A stretch of 64,000 nucleotides of DNA from Dirofilaria immitis (taxonomy: Eukaryota; Nematoda; Chromadorea; Rhabditida; Onchocercidae), in contig JAKNDB010000107.1 in the NCBI GenBank assembly GCA_024305405.1, forward strand, positions 1,302,001-1,366,000, written 5' to 3'. Under the pieces are notes generated by a model. The model was given only the letters and a program-made list of their open reading frames with translations. It did not search any database and was not told where the DNA came from. The translations under genes and the position numbers were made by a program. Positions within the stretch are counted from its first letter, which is position 1, and each line of letters opens with the position of its first letter. Below are positions 54,023 through 64,000 of the stretch, one piece after another.

Positions 54023-57000
54023 ATGATGGGCGAGAATTTGCACTATGCTGGTTAGTTTCTCAGGCTTTATTACATATATAGAGAATAAAATCATACGAAT
54101 ATTCTATTGTGCATTACGTAATTATATATATTTTTTGATTACAAATCAAATATTTTTGAAATATATGGTAAAAATATTTTTATTTGGAATTTCTTTTACA
54201 ATGAATATTTTTTATAGTTTTTGATTGTAAAACGATAGAATTGCAAATGTTATAACAAATATCGCAATGCTTATAAAAAGTTTTATTATAATATGTACGA
54301 TAGCAAAAAAAGGTCTTTTGAAATATTAATTTGCAGTTCGTGGTTCTAATGGATTCGGTATCATCAGGGGTATTAGTTCACCTTCAAAGATATATGATAA
54401 ATCTGAGTAAGATTTTTTATTTCTATTTCTTAAATGATATAAATATATATATCTAAATAATGTGAAATATTTTATGTAAATTTACGTTACACGTTAATGT
54501 GAAATATTTTATACGTCAGTACTAAGCTTTTTTTTCAGAGATCCCAAGTTGCATCCTTGTAGAGTATTTCAATTCAGCAATACTGGACAATATTTTTGTT
54601 ACTGCGATACTGTCAGGTAAATATTCACTTTTTTATAAGCTTATCAAAATTGTAGAGCTCCGTAGTATGGCACATTTCATCTTGAAGGCGTAATTACAAC
54701 CGAACAAAATCAAGCATCAGATTTTCATAGGAAATTTATGGTACTAACTGTTTATGCATTTTAGTATAAGTATCTTTAATGCTAAGGAACGAAATAATGT
54801 CAGAAGCCAAATGATTTCAAAAGAATTCGATAGCCGTGCAAGCTAAAAATTTCGCTGTAAATATTTCAGGACAGTCTTGGTGGAAAGTTCTACTGGGAGA
54901 GAGATATTTAATGTTGACTTACCGCGTACTCAGCAAATTGTTTTTTCTCCAAGAGATCGTCTACTAGCAACATATGAGCCCTATGTTTCTTATATTGCAA
55001 AAACGGTTTGTCCAATTTTTTCATTAGAAGTTTGGATATATAATTTTTCCATTTAGATACCTAAAAGTAAGCCAATTTAATGCTGATTAAGGCGAAATGT
55101 TAAAATGTGTTTATAACTTGTCGATAAGTAAAAATTTATATCTGCATGAATTTCGATAATTTTCAGGGTAAATTAATTTATATTCAATCTAGAATTAATA
55201 AAGAAGAACGAAAAATTCGATATTATCGATCATGCCATCGATTAATAACTTAATTCAGATATTTGTCAGTGATAGTATGGCTATGATTAAACATGATTGG
55301 TTTTGCAGTACTAGATATAATTAGTAACTGCTACTAATTATCTTATTAATCAGACACATTTAAACTATTCTTCTATCATTTGTTATTCATTCATCCATTT
55401 TCATCATTTTTAGCAATCCTTAACAGATATTTCCTTCTTATTTGTTATAATTAATAATGTTAGTATTTTTAATTAATAATTTTTTTCTCAGTGGCAGACG
55501 TAACGGTAGAGAAATTTCTTAGTCTATTATATATATATGTAAATATATGATATATATATGTAAATATATGATATAGAAGTTTGTATGGTGTGATGGAGGG
55601 ATCCTAATATGTGAAAAGGAAGGGCTGGAGGGTTCAAATCCATTGTGATGCACATGAATTCTAGTATGGGGACCATGCCATTTCCTTAGTACTTGGGAAA
55701 CGTGTGCGAAATGAAAAGGCTTTTATGTGAGCTCGCCCACGACCTTTGTCGTTGTGCGTGACGGTGAGCCAACAGGTTTATCATTTGCTACCAAACGTGA
55801 ATAATTCCTAAGACCATTTGGTTCTTGATGTTACTGAAAAATGGGTAAAGAAGTCGTAGTAGGATTTTTTATTAAATGATGAATTAAAATGATTTCATCT
55901 ATTTATAACTATCATAAAATTCTTTTTATAATCGGTATACATATTTATCATTTATTTATATCTCTTCTATTTAGAAATATTAATTGATAGTTAATTTGCT
56001 TAATGTTTCATTTACTGACTTATTTATAAAAGTTAAAATGAAAGGCTAATAAATAAGTGAAAAGACCAATTATTATTTTTCAAAAGAAAAAAGTGCTTAT
56101 AGATTAGTAAATTAATTGCAGATGTATTTGAGTATATCACAAAATATTACATGCATTACCGCTTTTTACCACCAAATATTGATTAATAATCATTATTATT
56201 TTAGGCTGAAAATATCGAACACCGACAACCAGCACCAAATCTCAGGTTATGGTCTCTTCCTGATGGGAAGCATCTTACAACTCTAATTGCTCAAAAACAG
56301 GTTTGTTCATTTTTATCATTTAGCTAAAATATATATCTTTGCAATTCTGTCTTTTCATAATTTTTCAACTTTTTCTTGTCGTTCCTAAATGACATTTATA
56401 CCTGTTATTTCCATGAAATGCTATTGTGATGTGAAGGATCACGAAAAATAATATTGCAATAGGATAAAATAATATTTAATTTTAGAATTCATGGAAAATT
56501 CAGTGGACTGATGATGAAGTTTATTCAGTACGTTTAGTTGGATCCGAAATTTTAATTCACAAATATAATTCATACGGTAAATTATTGTTGTGTGGATAAG
56601 GCTATCAAGATGGATCTTTTTATTTTTGTATTTTTGTTACAAAGAAACTGTGATTGGTAAAGTTATTATTTATCTAATTTTGTAATGTGGTTTTATTTTT
56701 GTGTAACAACTATAATATCCTAACACAGAACCACTGCAGAGAAATATGAATCAAAATTAGTGGTACGAAATGTTGAAAGTTGCTCATTAAGCTCTGGAAT
56801 GGAGCCACATCATCTTGCAGTATATATTCCTGCATCTGGCGGACAACCTGCATTAGTACAGCTGAAAAGGTATAGTTTCATTAATAATTAATAAGCTGTT
56901 TCTACAAGAACAATTTGCATGCAAAAGAAAACTTAACGTTCGATATAAAAACTAGCGATTTTTTTCTCTTTATTCTCACTGGCTTATGTTTCTATAAAGT

Positions 57001-59340
57001 CATTTTTATAATTCACTTACATTTCTTCCAGTTGATTAAATATTTCAGACTAGATCACAAATTTACTACTGTGGCTAGCAAAACTCTCTTTAAATGCGAC
57101 AAAGTTAATTTGTTGTGGAGTTGCAAAGGTTTGTTATAAATTTTCATTGATCAATTTTGCTAAAATTGGCAAGAATATCCGGTCAATCAATGCAACTTAG
57201 GTTTATAATTTTGCTCGGATTTTACGAAAAATTTTCTATTTCCCTGAAGGTCTAATTCTCGATTTGGCTATCTGTAATTTGGATTGTCTAGTCTTGATCT
57301 GGCGTTTTTGTTCCTTTTTGTTTTTCTTTTATTTCCGGCGTTTCTTATTTTTAAGTTTTATTGAGAAGAATGCATTGTGAATACCATACCAGACGATTTT
57401 ATTGTGTTTTTGATAGTGCTGTGAATACTTTTCAGGAAGTGCAATGATTGTAATGGCTATAGTAGATGTCGATATGTCAAACAAGAGTTACTATGGTGAA
57501 CAAAATTTATATCTTGTAGCAGTAAATGGTGATAGTTGCACTGTGCCGCTCGAAAAGAATGGACCTGTTTATTGTGCGAAATGGAGTCCGAGTGGAAAAC
57601 AATTCGCAGTCTGTTATGGATATATGCCTGCTCGGGTATCTTTACTTTTTAAAAATTTTTTAACGCATTTATTTCAAACTATTTTTGATTGTTACTGTTG
57701 CGAAAGTGACCATGTAGTTTGTTATGCATGATGCTTGCGATAAAGGCATTAATATAAATTGATTCTTATAATTTATGAGACTTATAGATGCTATCAGTGT
57801 GAAGTGAATTTCAAGAAGTATCTTTTACATAATTTATATTATAATTTCAGGTTACTTTATACAATTTAAAATGCGATCCCATTTTTGACTTTGGAGAGGG
57901 CCCACGAAATGATATGTATTATAATCGATTTGGAAATATCTTAATACTTTGCGGTTTTGGAAACATTGCAAGTGGCCGTATGCAATTTTGGGATGTCGAA
58001 GCTCGGCGTGAAATCGTTACGGTGTGTTTTGCTGACTTAGTTTCAGTTTGATAGACTTTTAATTAAGAAAATGCATTTCATACTTTTTTATTAACTTAAT
58101 TTTTATCATAGCATTATTTAGATCGAAGCACCAAACACGACATTGCTAGAATGGGCACCAGATGGGCAACATTTGATGACTGCTACTACGGCCCCAAGAC
58201 TTCGAATAGATAATTGCTTTAGGATATGGCATTATAGTGGCCGTTTGCTTTATGAACATCATTATGATTCTTCTTCCGAATTGTGGCAGGTATTATCAAT
58301 CAATTTTCTATTGTTTCGTAAGTATAATTTCTATCATCTATTAATAGCAAAACATGCTGGTGGTTTACGGCTGATTACGTAAGCTTTCTGTAGTGGCTCC
58401 ATCTGATCAAATGGATTGTTTTAGTGAATGTTATGCGTAATTGCTAGTACCACCGTTAATGAATAAAGCTAGTACGAAGGTCAGTTGCATTCTTAAACCT
58501 TTATTAGGTATTACGGAATGCAATCTCTTATTCCATTGTATAGCCTTGCTATATAACTTTTACACTGCCACTCTTATTTACAGGTACAATGGCGACCTGT
58601 TGCTGGAAATATTTATCATTCCTTTTCGATTCCAATTCTAACAGTTGAAGACAAAGCAAAGGCTGGTTTAATGATGTCACTGAAGAACTCAGGAAATGAA
58701 CATCCGGCTAGTAATTTGCCAGCTGGTGCAATCAGCAAAAATGGAACTTATGTACCTCCGCATTTGCGTAAAGGTGGATTAGATTTGTGAACTTTTTCTT
58801 TCCCCTACATTCCATTTAGAAATAAATGCTGTGAATGCATGAGTTTTGTAGAAATGTTGTACAGTTCAATCAATCTTTAAAATTATATTTTTAGGATCGG
58901 CAAAGAAAACAGCAACATCAGTTCCAAGTGCAAAAGCTCCATTATCTGAAAAGGAGAAAAAAGTAGGAAGTGATATTTCTCCTTTAATCCTTTTGACCCA
59001 TTCTCTAATTAAATACGCAATTATAATCAATACTTTTGATAATCATTTAAAATTTAATTAATGAAATGGAATGCATATAAAACTTGGTTGCTCTTAAATC
59101 ATTTACAGATGGTTAAATATATTCCCATTAGATTTACAAGTGATTAGCATCTCCTTTACATGTACGATTTCTAGCAAAACCATTCTCTTTCAGATACGTG
59201 CATTACAAAAGAAAATTGATGATATTGAGAAGCTGAAAAAGCGGAAAGAGAGTGGTCAAACTTTGGAAGCAAATCAAATGGCAAAAATTGATAAGGAAAA
59301 TGAGATCATTGAAGAATTGGAAAAATTGAAAATTGCCTGA
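54023..59340 (+). CDS. eif2a: Eukaryotic translation initiation factor 2A (eIF2A)
   Basis: WD40-propeller factor that can deliver initiator tRNA to the 40S subunit independently of eIF2. Exons: 54023-54050, 54337-54406, 54539-54616, 54870-55005, 56205-56300, 56486-56576, 56740-56869, 57049-57128, 57436-57635, 57851-58021, 58122-58289, 58584-58773, 58895-58962 and 59194-59340. All join in phase with no frame break, giving 550 residues (human 585). Landmarks: PNLRLWSLPDGKHL, AVYIPASGGQPALVQL, NKSYYGEQNLYLVAVNG, NLKCDPIFDFGEGPRN, APRLRIDNCFRIWHYSG, SSELWQVQWRPV, a VPPHLRKG linker, and a C-terminal helix (RALQKKIDDIEKLKKRKESG) ending KLKIA. Exon 7 uses the acceptor CTGCAG at 56739, because the one 18 bases earlier leads to a stop. 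Intron 4 (1.2 kb) carries a separate insert. The start is the first of two adjacent Met codons. Confidence 0.97.
55575..55875 (+). repeat. GC-richer insert with pol III B box (tRNA-derived SINE-like)
   Basis: About 300 bp in eIF2A intron 4 is clearly less AT-rich than its flanks. It contains GGTTCAAATCC at 55631-55641, a perfect match to the B box of tRNA promoters, and about 50 bases upstream TGGTGTGATGG, a weak A-box-like match. No complete cloverleaf is evident, so a functional tRNA is unlikely. A tRNA-derived SINE fits better. It is flanked on the left by two copies of a TATATATGTAAATATATGAT unit. Confidence 0.55.
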
Positions 59341-59978
59341 TAATCATACTTTTTTTTTGGGATTTTTCTTGCATAGCTTTTGGGAAAAAACGAAATCATT
59401 TTTCTTTTTTCAAACGAAAAATTTAAAATAAATCTTATTGTTTTGAAAAAAATTTTTTTGTTCTCATTTTTGTCATATCAAAATATCTGATTTACGCTGG
59501 TTATATTGCTGTTATCAAATCATGAATAAAATTTTGCGATTCATACAGTTTTTGTCATATACGCTGTTATATTCAAAGGAAAAAAAGATTTTGCTATATA
59601 TTCCGGATCTCTGTTTGCGATCACTAGCATATCGTCATCCGCGAAAATTAATAATTATAAATTGTAGCATAATAAATTACCTGATACTCATCGTCGAAAT
59701 TGCAAATAAGATTAGTTAGTTTGCTGCGTATAAATTAAAATCATCGAATGTAATAGGGTGTTATCGATTGTTATTGATTGGATTCATGGACAAGCTATGG
59801 GATATTCCGATATGATTAGATATTATTAAATCAATTCAATGCTTTTTAAATTTTCCTGTCATCCTTAATAGTAGTGCTATCATCAATTAATGACACTTTC
59901 AACAAACTCATACAAACAATTATATATTTCAAATATGCAAATTTCATTACAGAATTGTGCCTACGTGATTTTTTTGAT
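59341..59978. other. Short intergenic region after eIF2A
   Basis: No gene seen. An AATAAA at about 59428 fits polyadenylation of eIF2A. The acceptor ATTTCATTACAG at 59941-59952, 26 bases before the next start, is a probable trans-splice site. Confidence 0.5.
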
Positions 59979-62900
59979 ATGGGAAGATTGCCAGGTAGTA
60001 AAAACAAGATATTAAAGAACGCAGTAAGTAGCGATGAAATTAGCATAAAAGGTAATTGACAAGTTTCGCAATTCTCATTTTCCTTTTTCGCAATAAAGGC
60101 GAATTTTATCGTATATTTTTTTTTTTTGAATTTCCAAATATTTTTATTAGTTGTTTATTTTATTTCATTTCATTTAAACATATTCATAGATTGCATTCGG
60201 TCGCTGTTAAAGTTAGTATTTGTGTATTACAAAGTTTTAATTCTTAAAGGAAAAGATTTGTAATTCTTAAAGGAAAAGATTTATCCATTCTTTTAACCTA
60301 ATTACTTTTTACGAAATTGGCCTAGATATTTAGGTGGATTATTATTTCTTTCAATTTGTATTTGTTATTGACACAAAATGATAAATATGCTCGAATTTTA
60401 AAAATAATTCGAGAAATGTTTAATAGAAATAATTCGAGAAATTTTCAAATTAAATTTTACGAAATATAGAAAATTATATATAATAGTATGTAATATTCAA
60501 ATTATGCAATCATTTGAGGTAATAAACGATCATACGTACGTCATCATTGTAAAAATCAAGTAGTGGACAAGAGGAGCAACCAAGTACATCAAATCAAAAG
60601 GTTATTTCCTATTTTTTTCTCTTTTTTTTTTTGGAATTAAACTGAATACTAAAAGAGCATAAGGATTTGTGCGGTATGATATTTTAAAAAGAACTTTAAA
60701 AAAAATTCAATTCAGTCATTTTCTCTTTAGAAAAAATTTTTTAATGATATTTAAAGCCTGTTTTCGGATATATATATACATTGTTGTTATTGTGTAATAC
60801 ATTTTTCAGCCAAAATTAGTATTCAGTCTACTTGAAAAGTTAACGAAAGAAGTACAGACATTATCTATGGAAGTCGTCGAATTTGAAAGAAGAGCACAAG
60901 ATCGTTATCGTAGTTTAATTGATGAACATTTTAATCTGCGAAAACAAGTTACTGGATTAAGGTGTTAATTTGGTTATTTTCCTTTTCAAAAGCTCATTGC
61001 TTTCGAAAGGTGTAATCAACTACTGCATTGTTATATATGTGTGTAAAATACTTAAATGGTAGGTATAATTCTTAATTTTTATTAATACAATTTAGTAAAA
61101 TTTTTGCAGTTCACAAAGTTACGTAGTTATGGTTGTTTCATTTTCTTTAAATTGGATAGTGATAGTTCTTTTCCCAAGCTTATTATTTAAATGATATTAT
61201 ATGATAAATTTCATGCATAACTTATTTTGAAGTTTAGTCTCAGTTCGACAGTAAGAAACTGAATATTATAATATTTTGATATTGAGCAATCAAATTTTTA
61301 ATTTTTCACTTAATTGAAAAATATTATTTTCTTCGCAATTCTATTTTGCAGTAGTAGAATAGCTGAAATATCTGAGAAAATCAATAAACTGCATGCAGAA
61401 GGAATTATGGCGGAGAAAAGTATTCTATATGGAACAAAATGGCGAATCCGCTAATGCGGGAATTGGAACGGAATATTAATGGTACATTTGATGAGACAGA
61501 TGATGAGGAAAAGTTGGTCTTCGTTATTAAAGTTAACTGAAAATTCTATATTTCTATTCGTAAGATTTTCTGAAAAAGTGTCTTATGAAATGAGGAATGA
61601 AATTCTTCTGAAATATTCTACGAGTTTCTTCTTAAATTTGAAGTCATAGGAAGTTGCATTCAGTGAATGACAATCAGTACCAAATAATGCTGGTTGATAT
61701 ATGAATATTGTAATGTTTGATGCAGACGAGATGAAGCAGTTGGCGCAAAGGATTCTACCATCGATGCTAATGAACTTAACAATAAACCTCGTAAAAGACG
61801 TGCGGCCGCTAACAAACGTGAGGGTGATTATGCTAATATGTTGAAACAAAATATTTCGTTTCATGAACCAAAAATCCGTTGCTGACACACCAAAACCTCG
61901 AGAAAAGAAAGCTAAATTCTTGAAAAAGGAGTCGGATGATGGCACTGATTCAGAAAAGTAAGTTACTAATAATATGAACTTCGTGTTACTTGTTTAATTA
62001 ATAAAGTTTTTCAAGTATTGTCCATATAAAATTTAATTTCTCATTAGAAAAATGTTGAATCTCATTGTGACTTTTTTGTCCAAGATTGAAGAGTTAAGCA
62101 GATACTCAAATTGGTGATAAAGGTTGGAATCCGTACCTCTTTTTCTTTTTCTTACTTATGAAATAGTGAAGTATCAATCTATTAATGCGAGCGACGATGT
62201 TTCTTAAAAAGTTTCTTTCTGTGGAAATATTAGATTTGATAAACTAGAGTGTGTGATTGAAAAGTTAATAGCTGCTATCCATAATACATTTTGCATTATA
62301 TTTATTTTAGTTCGAATGCTGATTCTAAGGAAGGGACCGAGATATCACCGTGGAAAATGTATAAGCACATTCAGATTAAGCCTCGGCCAACTGATTTACC
62401 GAAGCCTAAAATTGCTCGTTCTGGTGGAGGTCGTAATGTTCACTTTACGGATGAGTGGAAACGATATGCAACGACCGTCTATCCTATTGATCCAAGTCGT
62501 TATTGGAATCTACCACAGGCTCAATATGATCTTCTTATTCCGGTAAATAATTTTGTGCAGAATTCTGGACGGGATACTATTCTGAAATAAGGTGGGAAAA
62601 TGATATGTAATAGTGATCTTACAGCTCTTTTTTCTGTTAGATAATTAATATAATAAATAGCTTGTAAATATTGATGATATTTGATTCAAAAAACTTTTGT
62701 GCAGGGAAATAACAGGGAACCAGTGAAATTGCCTCTTTTCTTTGTTAAAATTATTTTGTTCTATTATCGCGATTTTTTCATACAGTCTGAATTTTTTTAT
62801 CAGAAAAATCTTATTTTTCCTAGGACTCTGATTTGGAAATATATGCAAAAATCCTGATAAGACCGAAAAAGAACACTTCATTCGATCAATTTATGACTGG

Positions 62901-63113
62901 TTTCGAAGTCAGCATCGTATTGCCCAATTGCGAGTGGTACTAAATGAATGCAATTCAGCGATCGATTTCAACGATTTGTGGGATGTGTACGTTAAAGAAA
63001 TGAAGCGACGCGGTTGGCCCGTTTATGGAAAAAGACTTCGAAAAGGTGAAGTATCAACTGCGAAGCAACAGATTCTCGAAGACTTCATTGATTCTAACAT
63101 TCAAATCTTTTAA
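59979..63113 (+). CDS. Conserved-looking nuclear coiled-coil protein of unknown function
   Basis: I do not recognise the family. Exons: 59979-60051, about 60561-60600, 60810-60961, 61352-61512, 61726-61957, 62311-62542 and 62824-63113. The N-terminus GRLPGSKNK resembles an AT-hook core. Exons 3-4 give a coiled coil (SLLEKLTKEVQTLSMEVVEF; RIAEISEKINKLHAEG), exon 5 is basic (KPRKRRAAANKRE), and exons 6-7 hold a compact aromatic-rich region (SPWKMYKHIQIKPRP, DPSRYWNLPQAQYDLLIP, EMKRRGWPVYGKRL) that looks like a real globular domain. From exon 3 on, phases fit if one A is missing at 61436-61439, one is extra in 61870-61874 and one is missing at 62847-62851. The join between exons 1 and 2 does not keep frame, so the start model is weak. 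Composition suggests a chromatin protein, but this is inference only. Confidence 0.7.
60239..60283. repeat. Direct duplication of about 22 bp
   Basis: AATTCTTAAAGGAAAAGATT occurs twice in tandem, in intron 1 of the unknown coiled-coil gene. Confidence 0.85.
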
Positions 63114-64000
63114 TATTTATCCTCCAGGCCTACTTTTATTTCATGAATTTGCTGCTGTTTGATTTTACTAATATTTTTTTTTCTATTTGAGATTTTTTAT
63201 TTATTACTAAATCATTCTAATATACGCAAGAAAAACTGGAAAACGAAAAACACGAGAACAAATAATTGGATATGATATGAGTTGTATTTATGAAAAATAA
63301 TTCATTGAGAACGGTGCAAAGTTTAGTAGCTGGGTAACTGAGTAGATAAGTAATTCGGTCAACGGTAATGATTGAAATATCTTTTTTGAGATCTAAATTA
63401 GATTAGAAAAAGTTCGATGTGTGATTTTCGAAAAGATGAAATTTGATAAACAAATACATTTTTAAGTTTTTGCATGAACATCTATTTTTTTAGTGGTCAT
63501 AAATTTACAAAAGGAAATCAAATTATAATTTCGTTAAGATTTTATACTGCCTTTAACAATATTTTATCAATTTATTTTGTTTTCAATTCATGCCGAAGAA
63601 AGCGTTTATTCTAGACAAATTCAATTTAATTATTGGACTGCCGAACTTTTTTCCTTATCACGCGCGTAAATTCCCTAGATCAGAGCTTTGCATTTTCGGG
63701 AATCAATAATTTGTTAAATCATGTTTTGATATTTCTGTTCCTTGTTTTCTGAGATTTTATCAATTCTTTCCTCTTACTGGATGTAAGGCGATTTTATCCA
63801 TCATTATTCCATTTTGTTGTTTCATGGTTGTTTTGGATAATTGAATTTTCCTGTTTAGAATTTTGAATACTTCTAAAGTTCATAATGAACCTATTTTCCA
63901 GCTGCACTCGTAACCACAAGCTTTCAAGTTATCCATTCAAAACTGCAAAACAATTTTGATCTAAACCATGGGCTTTTTGCAAATTATTTGGAAACTTTTT
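63114..64000. other. 3' flank of the last gene
   Basis: Nothing recognisable beyond the likely 3' UTR. No exon of a further gene is seen before the window ends. Confidence 0.5.

Noticed and set aside
55600..55720. Functional tRNA gene at the B box
   Set aside because: The B box is perfect but the A box is weak and no acceptor stem or anticodon arm could be drawn by eye.

Overview
The window is eukaryotic, very AT-rich (roughly three quarters A+T by eye) and most like a nematode. Genes are split into many short exons. Intron ends follow the nematode pattern (TTTTCAG or TTTTAG with no separate branch or pyrimidine block), and several first exons start a few bases after such an acceptor, as expected for spliced-leader trans-splicing. 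Intron richness, base composition and protein content suggest a clade III (filarial or spirurid) worm. That placement is inference.

Layout. 1-5190 is repeat-rich non-coding sequence. On the minus strand, 5192-9734 encodes a PP1-type Ser/Thr phosphatase, and 10067-16433 encodes the 21-exon splicing factor SYF1/XAB2, both with consistent exon joins. Next on the minus strand is a secreted class 2 lipase (18101-20333) with two in-frame stops. 20334-26842 is empty. On the plus strand, 26843-32406 holds exons of an unrecognised multi-pass membrane protein and a serine-rich tail that may belong to it. A decayed BEL/Pao LTR retrotransposon lies in minus orientation at 35291-39346, with a related solo-LTR-like sequence at about 40274-40570. 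Four plus-strand genes then follow: an equilibrative nucleoside transporter (40738-46176), a Spindly homologue (47921-53075), eIF2A (54023-59340) and a nuclear-looking coiled-coil protein of unknown function (59979-63113). A GC-richer insert with a perfect pol III B box sits in eIF2A intron 4.

The recognised genes are housekeeping functions (splicing, translation initiation, mitotic dynein recruitment, nucleoside uptake, phosphatase signalling) and do not form one pathway. The four plus-strand genes share a strand, but the 0.6-1.7 kb gaps do not prove an operon.

The most important observation is technical: five otherwise well-conserved genes carry at least eleven single-base length changes, nearly all in homopolymers, while every splice phase fits once these are allowed for. 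This looks like homopolymer error in a draft assembly, so frame breaks here should not be taken as gene death. The lipase stops differ in kind and may be real. I found no convincing new biological system; the better leads are the LTR-like sequence upstream of the transporter, the B-box insert, the two unknown genes, and lineage changes in PP1 and Spindly.
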